64,000 nt of DNA from RUG695 sp050943135 (GCA_050943135.1 JBMNOP010000004.1:124001-188000); one strand, 5' to 3'; numbered from the stretch's first letter, positions 1-9,022 are shown. The notes: generated by a model from the sequence alone, not told the origin. Numbers and translations are program-made.

Positions 1-239
1 TCGGTAAGAAGGAACGCCTCGCCTTCGGTTACCGGCTTCTTCTCTTTTCGGTTCTTCTGGCCCGCCGACGCGACAAAAGCGGACATTTTGCTCCCCTGTT
101 CGCGTTGTGATTCAAAGAGGGCTTCGGTCGTGGCGTTGTCGCTCTTTGCCGCACCCTGTTGCCGAAAGACGGCGCACCCCCCCGAAAGGAGGAGAAGCAC
201 GGCACAAAGGAAAAGGGTGGCGTGAACCTGTGTTTTCAT
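1..239 (-). CDS. Predicted lipoprotein, 3' part beyond window
   Basis: An open frame on the minus strand starts with ATG at 239 and runs off the left edge. The first residues are MKTQVHATLFLCAVLLLLSGGC, a short basic N-terminus, a hydrophobic stretch and a lipobox ending LSGGC, so the product is probably a signal-peptidase-II lipoprotein. About 79 residues are visible. After the lipobox the sequence is polar and charged (Gln, Lys and Glu rich) with no domain I recognise. It is transcribed divergently from the TatD-like gene. Function unknown; the rest of the gene is needed to say more. Confidence 0.55.
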   Translation of the reverse strand, partial: MKTQVHATLFLCAVLLLLSGGCAVFRQQGAAKSDNATTEALFESQREQGSKMSAFVASAGQKNRKEKKPVTEGEAFLLT

Positions 240-520
240 CGCGTCGGGATCGGGTTGTCGGTATCAATCGGGCGGGCGGGTATTCCGCAATCGAGGCAAG
301 ACCAATGCGCAGGTTCGTCCGATACGTTCTTCTATGGGAAGAAGATAGCAGACCTCCTAACCGTTATAATCGGTAAATTCGATCATTTTCTTTAGATCTG
401 CGGTAAAAAAGGGAAAGTGGCAAAACGAGGAAGGCCCGAACCTCCCCCGACATTTCGATGAATAGGATACGGATAAGTTTCGTCGAACCACTACCCGCCC
501 CCCGGGGGGAAAGAATCGTC

Positions 521-1327
521 ATGCCCGGTTTCGCCGTCGATTTTCACGCCCACCTGACCGACACGCCTTCGGTCGAGAAACTTCAGGCCCTCTTGGCACG
601 CGCCGGAGAAGCAGAGGTCCGCCTGATCATCACCGCGGCGGCACGGCCGGAAGATTTTCCTTTGGTCAAGCACCTGAAAAACGAGTATAATCAGGAGACC
701 AACACGGGAAAACCGACCGTTTGGGGCGCCTTCGGCGTCCACCCGTGGTACGCCGGGCAGGTCTCGAGCGATTGGGAAGAGGTTTTGCGTCGTGCGCTGG
801 CCGAGGGGGAACGACCGATCGTCGGTGAAATCGGTCTCGACTACGGTCCGAAAGGGCTCGCCGCCGCGTCGAAAGAGGCGCAGAGGATATTCTTCCGCCG
901 ACAGTTGGAAATCGCCGAAGAACTCGCGATCCCCTCGGTGATCCATTCGTTTCGGGCGGGGAGTGAAGCGATCGAAACGGCTGCGGAGTTTCGCCGAATC
1001 CCGCGCGTTCTCTTCCACGGGTTTGTCGACTCCCTTCCCCGGGGAACGGAGGAAGAGCGATTCTTCTTCTCCTACTCGCCGCGGGAAGTCGGCGTCGGGC
1101 AAAGGAAAGGACGCGATATGGTTCGCCGCCTGGCCGAACGGATTCCCGAGCAGATCTTACCCGAGAGCGATTGGCCCGCCCGTGGCAACGAGCCGGCAGG
1201 GATCCCGGAAACGATATCGCTTCTTGAAGAGCTCGGTGCCCGCCCCATCCAAGGGACCGAACGCTTTCTTTCGGTTTTTAACCTTTCGATGTTCGGGATC
1301 GACCGGTCACCAAAGGTTTCGGAATAG
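521..1327 (+). CDS. TatD family metal-dependent hydrolase
   Basis: The product (268 aa) is a TatD-type TIM-barrel metallohydrolase, a family of DNases and related phosphoesterases. Visible motifs in order are DFHAH near residues 7-11 (the metal-binding HxH), GEIGLDYG near 105, an IHSF segment, LFHGF (third metal His) and PESDWP close to the C-terminus (catalytic Asp). The frame is open upstream to an ATG at 458, but family members begin just before the D-x-H-x-H motif and a purine-rich GGGGGAAAG lies before 521, so I prefer 521. The next gene, tcdA, follows after 30 bp and probably shares the transcript. Substrate unknown. Confidence 0.8.
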   Translation: MPGFAVDFHAHLTDTPSVEKLQALLARAGEAEVRLIITAAARPEDFPLVKHLKNEYNQETNTGKPTVWGAFGVHPWYAGQVSSDWEEVLRRALAEGERPIVGEIGLDYGPKGLAAASKEAQRIFFRRQLEIAEELAIPSVIHSFRAGSEAIETAAEFRRIPRVLFHGFVDSLPRGTEEERFFFSYSPREVGVGQRKGRDMVRRLAERIPEQILPESDWPARGNEPAGIPETISLLEELGARPIQGTERFLSVFNLSMFGIDRSPKVSE

Positions 1328-1357
1328 GTTTGTTTGAAATCATAGTTAGGAGTTTCC

Positions 1358-2131
1358 GTGGAGGAGTTCGGCCAGTTTCATCGGATAGGTCAGCTTTTGG
1401 GGGAAAAGGCCGTCGAACGGCTTCACCGCTCGTTCGTGATGATCGCCGGAATCGGTGCGGTCGGGGGATACGCCCTCGAGGCGCTCGCCCGTGCCGGGGT
1501 CGGGCGCTTCTTCCTCGTCGACTGCGACCGGATCACCCGAAGCAACATTGGGCGTCAACTCCTGGCCACGCATGCGACGGTCGGCGAGCGAAAGACCGAA
1601 GCCGCGCGCCGTCGCGTTCTCGACATCTGGCCCGCGGCGCAGGTCGACGTTGCCGATCGACTTATCAATGCCGAGTCGATACCGGAACTTTTGCGGTTCG
1701 ACGTCCGGAAACCCGACCTGCTGATCGACGCGATCGATTCCCTGGCGCCGAAAGTCGAACTCCTGGCGGCGGCGCTCGCGGTAAAGATCCCGGTCCTCTC
1801 GAGCATGGGGGCGGCCCTGCGGACCGACCCGTCTCAAATCCGTTTCGGCCGTCTGACCGACGTTACCCACTGCCGCCTGTCGATGATGCTCCGGAAACGA
1901 ATCCGACGCAAAGGGGTGAATACCGACGATATCCCCTGTGTCTATTCGACCGAACCGGTGCGGGAACACCTTGGTTCCGGCGCGATCCTTTCCCCCGATG
2001 TTTCGGAAGATGATCCGCGTCTGCACGGTCGACGCCGTTCGACCCTCGGAAGCCTTCCGACCGTTACCGGGATCTTCGGTCTGATGCTCGCCAATGCGGC
2101 AATCATGAGGTTAACCGATGGAAACAGGTAA
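1358..2131 (+). CDS. tcdA: tRNA threonylcarbamoyladenosine dehydratase (TcdA/CsdL-like)
   Basis: This is an E1-like ThiF-fold enzyme of 257 aa. TcdA family members use ATP to cyclise t6A at position 37 of ANN-decoding tRNAs to ct6A. The adenylation-domain signature GIGAVGGYALEALARAG lies near residues 29-45, followed by the acidic ribose-binding VDCD and the arginine-containing RSNIGRQL. The C-terminal part (HGRRRSTLGSLP, then a glycine-rich helix) fits TcdA better than MoeB or ThiF, and no CxxC zinc site is obvious. The start is GTG, with TAGGAG about six bases upstream. It overlaps ruvX by 14 bp, so the two are translationally coupled. Confidence 0.85.
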   Translation: MEEFGQFHRIGQLLGEKAVERLHRSFVMIAGIGAVGGYALEALARAGVGRFFLVDCDRITRSNIGRQLLATHATVGERKTEAARRRVLDIWPAAQVDVADRLINAESIPELLRFDVRKPDLLIDAIDSLAPKVELLAAALAVKIPVLSSMGAALRTDPSQIRFGRLTDVTHCRLSMMLRKRIRRKGVNTDDIPCVYSTEPVREHLGSGAILSPDVSEDDPRLHGRRRSTLGSLPTVTGIFGLMLANAAIMRLTDGNR

Positions 2132-2588
2132 ATTGGCCGGAATCGATTTCGGTTCGGTGCGGATCGGAATCGCGATCAGCGATCCGCAGCGGATCATTGC
2201 CTCTCCCTACGAGGTATACACTCGAAAAAACGAGCGGCTCGACGACGAGTATTTTCGGCGCCTTACCGAAGAGGAACAGATTGTCCGGTTCGTGGTCGGG
2301 CTGCCCCTGCACCTCGACGGTCGCGTGAGCGAAAAAGCGAAGGAAGCCCTCGATTTCGGAGCCCGGCTCTCAAAACTGACCGGGAAACCGGTCGATTTTA
2401 TGGACGAACGCTTTACGAGCGTCGAGGCGGGCTACTACCTGCGCCAGGCAAAAATGACACTGAAACAGCGGAAAAAGCGGACCGACAAGATCGCCGCGCA
2501 GGTTCTGCTGGCCAACTACATCGAACGGGGGTGTCGGGGTACCGACCTGCCCGAATCACTCGACGACGAGCCGCCCGCCGGGGAATAA
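2118..2588 (+). CDS. ruvX: Putative Holliday junction resolvase RuvX/YqgF
   Basis: This 156 aa protein of the YqgF/RuvX family has an RNase H-like fold. Family members act as Holliday-junction resolvases or in 16S rRNA 5'-end processing. Visible motifs are GIDFGSVRIGIAISD at the N-terminus (first catalytic Asp), VVGLPLHLDG in the middle and DERFTS near residue 96 (second acidic site), then a C-terminal helix with a conserved Asp (RTDKIAAQVLL). Length is normal. The ATG lies inside the end of tcdA. The CHAT-protein gene follows closely. Confidence 0.88.
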   Translation: METGKLAGIDFGSVRIGIAISDPQRIIASPYEVYTRKNERLDDEYFRRLTEEEQIVRFVVGLPLHLDGRVSEKAKEALDFGARLSKLTGKPVDFMDERFTSVEAGYYLRQAKMTLKQRKKRTDKIAAQVLLANYIERGCRGTDLPESLDDEPPAGE

Positions 2589-2617
2589 CCCGCCGACCGA
2601 CTCCCCCTCTCCCGAAC

Positions 2618-5600
2618 ATGAACACCATGATGCTATACAACAACGAAAGAACCGTCCCGCCCTCTTTCCTCAAAAAGCTTGCGGCGGTATTCATCCTTTC
2701 CCTCCTCGTTCAGCTCGTATTCGCCGCTGCGGCGCAGGCGCAGCGGGGCGCGTCGATCCCGGCAGAGACGCATTACAAAACGCTTCGGCTTTTACAAGAC
2801 GGCCATTTCGAGGCGGCGGCGCGGCTCTGCCGCGACGAACTGGCCGGTGGCACGAAAATCGGTCAACAGCGATGGATCGACTCGATCTGCTATTATACCG
2901 TTCTCGGTGAGACGGAGTATATCACCGGAAATCCGGCCGGGGCGCTCGATCATTTTACCTCGGCGATCGACATCTACCTGAGCGTTCCCGACTGGATTAC
3001 CCGTGTCGAATACCCGACCGGAACGCGGCATGCCGCGCGAACGGTTCCTCCGTGGGGCGCAGGCGCACGCAACGTGGCGCTTGGCATCTTCCCGAACGAC
3101 GCGATGATTCGGATCGGAGATCCGATCACCGACGAGCGAATCAAACAGGGCGGCATGTTGAAGAGTCCGGAACTGCGTCGGATCGACCCGGTCGAAATCA
3201 TCCGCTGTACCGCGCTGGCAATGCGTCGGCGTAACGAGATCCTCGGCCCCCTCGCCGCCACCGACCACCGCAGCCGCCCGATCGTCGAGTGTTTCTCGAA
3301 ACGCCCGGTCTCGCGAAACCACTGGTCGAGCCCGATGTTGGACGTCATGTTCGGGATCGCGCTGGCAGGGGCGGGAAAACATGAAGAAGCCATTGACCGG
3401 CTCGGCAAATCTCTCCTGATGGAGGGGGAATACGACCATTTTCTTTCGTCCGATGCACTCATCGCCCTCGGCGACATCTATCTGAAAGGCGGCAAAGCGT
3501 TCGAGGCGACCGACTCCTTCTTCGAAGCCTCGGTCTCGGCGTTCGCCTACGGAAACGCGCTCGAGGTCGAAGAGTCGTTACGGAAACTCATAGCCGCCGA
3601 TTTGGTGCGTAACGATCCGACGTTGGAATTTCTGCTCCCGGCGGCCCAGGGGTGGGCGTCCGACCAAATTCGGTCAGGCTGGATCACCGCATCGTTTAAT
3701 CTGCTGGCCGCCGAAAAACTCGTCCGCCGCGGGGGGATCGACGAGGCCGAAACGATTCTGCGCGGCACGATACCCCTCCTCAATTCGGCGCATCTGGGCG
3801 AAAGCCGTTACGGTGACCTCTACCGCTATCTGGCCGCCGTTGTGCAATACAGGTATGGGAAAATCGACGAGGGAAACGAGCTCCTCGCTCAGGCGTGCGT
3901 GGGTGCATCGATCCGTTCCCCCCGCTTCTTTCAGATCGCCGAACTCAACGCAAGGCTCCGAGACCTGACCCCGCGCCGCGCGGCCGATCTGTACGATGAA
4001 CTTCTGCGGATCTCGGACTTTTACGATTGGGCGATCGATCCCGTCGCGTCGTATGCCGCCGACACAAGTCTCTGGGCCGAAGAGTTGGGGAACCAGTTTT
4101 TGCTGGCGATCGAGCGTGGCCAGCAGGAAAAAGCGTTCGATATCGCCGAACGGATCCGCGTGCGGCGATTCCTCACACCGCTCGATATGGGAGGACGTGC
4201 CTTTTCGCTCCGATACCTGATCGCCGCGCCGGAAGGATACCTTTCGGAAGAGGAACGCGTCATACGTCGAAACCTCTTTACCGACTATCCCGAACTCGAA
4301 GTTTTGCAAAAGAGCGCCGAGCGAATTGCCGGACAGCTCAAACCGTTTTCCCTGAAACCGAACGAGGTCAACCTTCCGGCGTGTGAAGAACTCTTCGCCC
4401 AACTCGACGAAGTTTCGATGAAAGAAGAGCAGATGCTGCGCGGGATCGCCGCCATGCCGTTTGCCGTACCGGAAATTTTTCCGCCGCGGCTCGATGCCGA
4501 AAAGACACGAGCGAAGATTCCCGAAAAAGCGGCGATCCTCTCGTTCCTCGAGGTCGACGGCACTCTTTACGGATTCTTCCTGACCCATGTCGAGTTCGAT
4601 GCATGGCGGGTTGGGAGCGTGAGCGGAATCGGTCGGGAACTTGCCGCCTTCCTTTTGGCCTGTGGCGCAACCGACGGGAACCGGGCAAAACTCCTCAAAG
4701 AGTTCCTTTCCGAAGAGTGGCGTGACAGAGGAAACTCCTTCTTCCTGACACTTCTCGGACATCCGACCGGGGACGACCCGCGCGGCTCGGCACAATTCGA
4801 AAAGCTCGCCATCGTTCCCGACTCGATTCTGTGGTACACGCCGTTTGACGCGATGACGCTTCCGCGCGGCGAGACGCTCGTCCCACTCCAGTCGGTTCCG
4901 AACTTTACCCTCTTCTGCGCGCCGACCGTCTCGCTCTGTTTCGCCCGCGACGAAAAGGGGAGTCCGATCCGAAGCGAGACGGTACTCGTGCCGGGAAAAC
5001 TCCATTCGAAAGAGCTGGAATCCGTGCAGCGCGATGCTCTCGTGCGATTCGAAAAGTCTCTTCCGAAATCGGCGATTTGGTCCGACACCCCCCTGCGTGT
5101 TTCGGATCGACTGTTAGCCTCGCAGATCGACCGGCTCGCGGTGCTGGGGGAAATCCCCTCGGACGACGCATTCCGGATTAAGGTCAATCCGGGGAAAAAG
5201 GAGAGGGGGACCTCGGTCCTCGATTGGCGCTTCTTGCCATGGGGCGGACCGAGAACCATCGTCCTTCCCGGTCAGCGCAGTTGTGCCGAAGCCGCGCTCG
5301 CGGAAAACGCGAACGGCTCGGAATACTTTCTCCCCCTTCTGGTACTCGAGTCGCAGGGGGCCGAAACGCTTCTGGTCAGCCGATGGCGGGTCGGGGGCCC
5401 TTCGACATACACACTCGTCGAAACTTTTCTTAACAAGTCGGAAAAGGCCCCGGCCGCCGACGCCTGGAAAGAAACACTCGCCGAATTCACCGCCGCAGAG
5501 CTTCATCTGAAAGAAGAACCTCGCTTCCGCGGCACACCGCCGAAACAACCGATCGCCGGAGAACACCCATTCTTCTGGGGAGGCTACATGCTTGTCGATC

Positions 5601-5860
5601 GCGGACTGATTCCTTTCCGAGACAAAGACGAGGATCCCGAAATCGAACCGAAGAAAGACGGCGCCGACGTTGTAATACCTCCGGCCGAAGAAACCCCGAA
5701 AGATTCGGAGATCCCGACCGACGGGGAAACGCAAGACGCGCTGTGGAATTTTGATGAGGACGAAACCGAAGAAATCGGCGTCGAACCGAGAGACGCCGAC
5801 TTCCCCGACGAAGAAGAACCGGAAGAAGAAGGAGCGGACGGGGAAAACAGGAACCGCTGA
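2618..5860 (+). CDS. Exported TPR-CHAT domain protein with degenerate catalytic dyad
   Basis: A large protein (about 1080 aa). A signal peptide is visible (hydrophobic FILSLLVQLVFAAAAQA, then QRG). Residues about 45-560 form helical TPR-like repeats (AGKHEEAIDRLGKSLL is one clear example). The C-terminal third is a CHAT (caspase/HetF-associated) domain, recognised from APTVSLCFARD, the long strand-helix pattern and the closing HPFFWGGYMLVDRG. In CHAT proteases a His sits in a HATHG-like strand and a Cys in LSACxTG. Here the first reads RLAVLGEIP with no His, and the second reads LPGQRSC with a shifted Cys, so it is probably not a protease. An acidic tail rich in Glu and Asp ends the protein. 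The start is uncertain: ATGs at 2618, 2627 and 2630, none with a clear ribosome site. Confidence 0.75.
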   Translation: MNTMMLYNNERTVPPSFLKKLAAVFILSLLVQLVFAAAAQAQRGASIPAETHYKTLRLLQDGHFEAAARLCRDELAGGTKIGQQRWIDSICYYTVLGETEYITGNPAGALDHFTSAIDIYLSVPDWITRVEYPTGTRHAARTVPPWGAGARNVALGIFPNDAMIRIGDPITDERIKQGGMLKSPELRRIDPVEIIRCTALAMRRRNEILGPLAATDHRSRPIVECFSKRPVSRNHWSSPMLDVMFGIALAGAGKHEEAIDRLGKSLLMEGEYDHFLSSDALIALGDIYLKGGKAFEATDSFFEASVSAFAYGNALEVEESLRKLIAADLVRNDPTLEFLLPAAQGWASDQIRSGWITASFNLLAAEKLVRRGGIDEAETILRGTIPLLNSAHLGESRYGDLYRYLAAVVQYRYGKIDEGNELLAQACVGASIRSPRFFQIAELNARLRDLTPRRAADLYDELLRISDFYDWAIDPVASYAADTSLWAEELGNQFLLAIERGQQEKAFDIAERIRVRRFLTPLDMGGRAFSLRYLIAAPEGYLSEEERVIRRNLFTDYPELEVLQKSAERIAGQLKPFSLKPNEVNLPACEELFAQLDEVSMKEEQMLRGIAAMPFAVPEIFPPRLDAEKTRAKIPEKAAILSFLEVDGTLYGFFLTHVEFDAWRVGSVSGIGRELAAFLLACGATDGNRAKLLKEFLSEEWRDRGNSFFLTLLGHPTGDDPRGSAQFEKLAIVPDSILWYTPFDAMTLPRGETLVPLQSVPNFTLFCAPTVSLCFARDEKGSPIRSETVLVPGKLHSKELESVQRDALVRFEKSLPKSAIWSDTPLRVSDRLLASQIDRLAVLGEIPSDDAFRIKVNPGKKERGTSVLDWRFLPWGGPRTIVLPGQRSCAEAALAENANGSEYFLPLLVLESQGAETLLVSRWRVGGPSTYTLVETFLNKSEKAPAADAWKETLAEFTAAELHLKEEPRFRGTPPKQPIAGEHPFFWGGYMLVDRGLIPFRDKDEDPEIEPKKDGADVVIPPAEETPKDSEIPTDGETQDALWNFDEDETEEIGVEPRDADFPDEEEPEEEGADGENRNR

Positions 5861-5880
5861 ACCGAAGCGCGGTTCCCTTT
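5850..5880 (+). terminator. Weak hairpin at end of CHAT gene
   Basis: GGAACCG at 5850-5856 pairs with CGGTTCC at 5870-5876 and is followed by CTTT. The stem overlaps the stop codon of the CHAT gene. It could be a weak terminator separating this gene from the convergent small gene. Confidence 0.3.
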
Positions 5881-5892
5881 GCCGCGAGGGGG

Positions 5893-6216
5893 TTACCAGC
5901 CGTAAGCCATGTTCGACTCGATGATCCGGCGCGCCTCGTCGAGATCAACGCCCGTCTCCTGGATGTAGAGGCGGATCGCGTGAATTTTATCGCCGGCCGC
6001 TCTCGAGAGGCATTCCCGTGCCATTTCGCTCGTATCGGTTTTCCCGCTGATTCCGAGAACGGCTTTGGAGATCACCCAGGCGTTTCGGGGTCGTTTGGCT
6101 ATACGGAGTATTTCCTCGGTCGGATAGTATTCGTAGAGGGTGTCCTGTGCCTCTTCCGCGTCTTTTCCCCAGACGATCATGATGTGACTTTCGGTTTCAA
6201 CTTCATAAAGGGGCAT
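5893..6216 (-). CDS. Small conserved-looking protein of unknown function
   Basis: The product is 107 aa, starting MPLYEVETESHIMIVWG. GAGGAG stands about ten bases before this ATG, which decides it over an upstream in-frame start at 6297. The N-terminal half resembles a small alpha/beta unit (strand, then a helix EEAQDTLYEYY). The C-terminal half contains a long amphipathic helix (DLDEARRIIESNMAYGW). No signal peptide or membrane segment. It has its own promoter-like sequence upstream and is convergent with the CHAT gene. I do not recognise the family. Confidence 0.6.
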   Translation of the reverse strand: MPLYEVETESHIMIVWGKDAEEAQDTLYEYYPTEEILRIAKRPRNAWVISKAVLGISGKTDTSEMARECLSRAAGDKIHAIRLYIQETGVDLDEARRIIESNMAYGW

Positions 6217-6317
6217 TCCTGTAATCTCCTCGCGTGCGGATACGCCCAATCTCGTCGAACGACCGTCCGAAAAGAGTCGGCGAAAATTTCGGGTCATCCC
6301 CCCTCCCCCAAACGCCT

Positions 6318-6345
6318 ATTTTAATTGATTTTTTGCGGATCGCAA
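6318..6345 (-). promoter_or_regulatory. Sigma-70 promoter for the 107-aa gene
   Basis: Read on the minus strand: TTGCGA, 16-base spacer, TAAAAT. It lies about 100 bases upstream of the start codon at 6216 and is back to back with the ispF promoter. Confidence 0.5.
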
Positions 6346-6397
6346 GCTTCGGAAGCGCTCCGATCGGCGCGACCCCCATTTCCGGGCGGAAACCTTA

Positions 6398-6425
6398 TTG
6401 AAATTCCTCGTTCGGTTTCTATAAT
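6398..6425 (+). promoter_or_regulatory. Sigma-70 promoter for ispF
   Basis: TTGAAA at 6398-6403, 16-base spacer, TATAAT at 6420-6425. It leaves a leader of about 67 bases before the ispF ATG at 6499. Confidence 0.6.
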
Positions 6426-6498
6426 GGCACTTGGATCTGGTTCCGCAGGCGGGGCTCGCCCGGTAACCGGAGTATTTTCAGTCGGAAGGAATTGTTTT

Positions 6499-6996
6499 AT
6501 GCGCGTCGGAATAGGTCACGACACTCACCGCTTTGAAACGGGACCCGCCCGGCAGCCCCTGAGACTCGGCGGGGTCGAGGTCCCGTCGGATCGGAGCCTG
6601 GTCGGCCATTCCGATGCCGACGTCCTTCTTCACGCGATTACCGACGCGATCCTCGGTGCGCTCGGCACGGGAGATATCGGCGAGAACTTCCCCGATACCG
6701 CTGAAGAGAACCGTGGACGCCATTCCGCCGATTTCCTGAAATTTGCCGTCGAACTCGCCCGCGGAAAAGGGTGGCGCATCGAAAACCTTGATACGATCAT
6801 CTTCGCCGAAACCCCGAAACTCGGCCCCTATAAAGAACAGATGAAACAAACGATTGCCGGTCTGCTCGATATTTCCCCCGATGCGGTCGGCGTCAAGGCC
6901 AAGACGGGAGAGGGTGTCGGCATCATCGGACGGAACGAGGCGATCTCGGCCGAGGCGGTTGTCCTGCTCAAAAAACGAACCGAGGGAAACATGTAA
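6499..6996 (+). CDS. ispF: 2-C-methyl-D-erythritol 2,4-cyclodiphosphate synthase
   Basis: IspF catalyses the fifth step of the MEP isoprenoid pathway, releasing CMP to make MEcPP. It is a homotrimer with a zinc site per active site. The 165 aa protein begins MRVGIGHDTHRF, giving the zinc ligands Asp8 and His10; the third ligand is in GHSDADVLLHAITDA. The typical helical segment GDIGENFPDT and the C-terminal KTGEGVGIIGR (CMP-binding region) are intact. The start is set by GGAAGGA upstream of 6499 and by family length. dxs of the same pathway is about 7 kb away on the other strand, so the pathway is dispersed. Confidence 0.95.
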   Translation: MRVGIGHDTHRFETGPARQPLRLGGVEVPSDRSLVGHSDADVLLHAITDAILGALGTGDIGENFPDTAEENRGRHSADFLKFAVELARGKGWRIENLDTIIFAETPKLGPYKEQMKQTIAGLLDISPDAVGVKAKTGEGVGIIGRNEAISAEAVVLLKKRTEGNM

Positions 6997-7366
6997 GGTC
7001 GCCTCGTCGACATCGCCGTGCGCTCGTCTTCCCTCTCCTCATAAACCCCTTATCACCCAAGAAACCGCAAGAAATTATCGGATCGGCGCACACGCTGCGC
7101 GTCTGCCGCGCCCCGTCATAAACCGAGCGGCACCTGCCAATTTGACACTCCACACCCCATTTTTTTGGGTCTACCGATGGTGGTCTGATTCTATTTTTCT
7201 GGTACAATCGCGAGTAATCCCGTTTTTGCTTTAATTGGCACGTTATTTGCTTGGTTTACACGATAGGGGCGGGGCGAAACTGTCAATCCGAAGAAGCGAA
7301 TAAACTTGGTTCAGTAACCATAAGATAGTCGTTTAACATCATTAGCAACAAAAGGAGTAATCCGAA
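6997..7366 (+). other. 370-bp leader region upstream of the chaperone operon
   Basis: No gene is visible. The first half is featureless. The second half holds the sigma-54-type site at 7235-7251, a possible sigma-70 -10 hexamer TACAAT at 7203-7208 with a poor -35, and the GroEL ribosome site AAAGGAG at 7351-7357. No CIRCE inverted repeat (TTAGCACTC...GAGTGCTAA) is present, so HrcA control is not supported. Confidence 0.6.
7235..7251 (+). promoter_or_regulatory. Sigma-54 (RpoN) -24/-12 promoter for groL1 operon
   Basis: The sequence ttggcacgttatttgct matches TTGGCACG-N4-TTGCT exactly, with the -24 GG and -12 GC doublets separated by the required ten bases. Transcription should begin near 7262, leaving a leader of about 105 bases before the GTG at 7367. 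Sigma-54 promoters need an AAA+ enhancer-binding protein bound upstream; I see no obvious enhancer palindrome, but 240 bp of non-coding sequence is available. Confidence 0.65.
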
Positions 7367-9022
7367 GTGTCGAAAAATTTAGCGTTTGATGATTCCGCTC
7401 GTCAGGCGATTGCCGCCGGGGTGAGTAAGCTGACCCGCGCTGTGAAAAGTACCCTGGGACCTCGTGGCCGTAACGCCGTCCTTGACAAAGGGTGGGGAGC
7501 TCCGAAGGTCACCAAAGACGGTGTCACCGTCGCCGAAGATATTACCCTGGAAGACCCCGAGGAGAACCTCGGTGCACAGTTGGTCAAGCAGGCCGCTTCG
7601 AAAACGAACCAGGTTGCCGGCGACGGCACCACTACCGCCACGGTTTTGGCTGAAGCCATCTACCTGGAAGGCCTCAAGATGGTCGCCGCGGGCGCCGATC
7701 CGATGGCGCTTTTCCGAGGTATCCAAAAGGCTTCCGACGCCATCTGCAAAGACATTGCCAAGCAGGCGATTCCCGTCAGCGACAAGAGCAAAAAAGAGAT
7801 CGCTCAGGTTGCCGCGATCGCCGGAAACAACGACCCGACGATCGGCCAAATCCTCGCCGAAGCCTTCCTCAAGGTGGGCAAGAACGGTGTGATCACCGTC
7901 GAAGAGGGGAAACAAGCCAACACGTACGTCGATGTCGTTGAGGGGATGCAGTTCGACCGCGGGTTCCTTTCGCCTCATTTCGTCACCGATGTCGATAATC
8001 AGACCGTCGAACTTGAAGACGCGCTGGTTCTCGTCTACGAAGACAAAATTTCGACCGCCAAAGCGCTCGTTCCGCTCTTGGAAGCCGTCAGCAAACAGAG
8101 CAAACCCCTGTTGATCATCGCCGAAGATATCGAAGGCGAAGCGCTGGCGACCCTCGTGGTCAACAAACTCCGCGGCGTGCTGAACGTCTGTGCGGTGAAG
8201 GCTCCCGGTTACGGCGACCGCCGCAAGGCGATGCTTGGCGATATCGCCACGCTGACCGGCGCGTCGGCCATCTACAAAGACCTCGGGATCAAGCTCGATG
8301 CCGTCAAACTTTCCGACCTCGGTAAAGTGAAGAAAGTCACCGTCACGTCCGAAAACACCACCATCGTCGGCGGTGCCGGTAAGAAGGAAGAAATCAGCGG
8401 GCGTGTCGAACAGATCAAGAGTGAGATCGAAAAGACCACCAGCAGTTACGACAAAGAAAAGCTTCAGGAACGTCTGGCGAAACTGGCCGGCGGTGTGGCG
8501 CAGATCAACGTCGGTGCCGCCACCGAATCGGAACTGAAAGAAAAGAAATACCTCTACGAAGATGCTCAGGCCGCAACCAAGGCCGCTTTGGAAGAAGGGA
8601 TCGTCTCGGGCGGCGGCGTGGCGCTCCTCCGAAGCGCGAACGTCCTCGACAAAGTCAAAGGGGAAGGCGACGAGGTCTACGGGATCCAGATCGTGAAAAA
8701 AGCGATTGAAGCTCCGATCCGTGAAATCGCCAACAATGCCGGCATCGACGGTGCCGTGGTCATCAACCGCGTCCGTCAGATGAAAGGGAAGAACGAGGGG
8801 TTCGATGCCGACCGAGGCGTTTACTGCGACTTGTTTGAAGCCGGTATCATCGACCCGGCCAAGGTCGTCCGTACGGCGCTGACGAACGCCGCCAGCGTTG
8901 CCGGTCTCCTTCTGACGACTTCCTGCCTCGTAACCGACATTCCGAAAGAAACTCCTGTCCCGGCCGGTCAGCCCGGTATGGACGGCATGGGCGGAATGGG
9001 CGGCATGGGCGGAATGTATTAA
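7367..9022 (+). CDS. groL1: Chaperonin GroEL, copy 1 (GGM-tailed)
   Basis: GroEL is the 60 kDa subunit of the double-ring ATP-driven cytosolic folding chamber. The 551 aa product has the phosphate-binding GDGTTTATVL near residue 86, the catalytic-Asp region YEDAQAATKAALEEGIVSGGG and a C-terminal tail of four GGM-type repeats (GGMGGMGGM) ending in Tyr, as in canonical GroEL. The start codon is GTG, nine bases after AGGAG. It is the first gene of groL1-groS-groL2-dnaJ-grpE. It differs throughout from the second copy (groL2), so the pair is an old paralogy and not a recent duplication. Confidence 0.96.
   Translation: MSKNLAFDDSARQAIAAGVSKLTRAVKSTLGPRGRNAVLDKGWGAPKVTKDGVTVAEDITLEDPEENLGAQLVKQAASKTNQVAGDGTTTATVLAEAIYLEGLKMVAAGADPMALFRGIQKASDAICKDIAKQAIPVSDKSKKEIAQVAAIAGNNDPTIGQILAEAFLKVGKNGVITVEEGKQANTYVDVVEGMQFDRGFLSPHFVTDVDNQTVELEDALVLVYEDKISTAKALVPLLEAVSKQSKPLLIIAEDIEGEALATLVVNKLRGVLNVCAVKAPGYGDRRKAMLGDIATLTGASAIYKDLGIKLDAVKLSDLGKVKKVTVTSENTTIVGGAGKKEEISGRVEQIKSEIEKTTSSYDKEKLQERLAKLAGGVAQINVGAATESELKEKKYLYEDAQAATKAALEEGIVSGGGVALLRSANVLDKVKGEGDEVYGIQIVKKAIEAPIREIANNAGIDGAVVINRVRQMKGKNEGFDADRGVYCDLFEAGIIDPAKVVRTALTNAASVAGLLLTTSCLVTDIPKETPVPAGQPGMDGMGGMGGMGGMY

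Noticed and set aside
6997..7366. CIRCE element expected before groEL
   Set aside because: No TTAGCACTC...GAGTGCTAA inverted repeat could be found; the sigma-54 site explains the promoter better.
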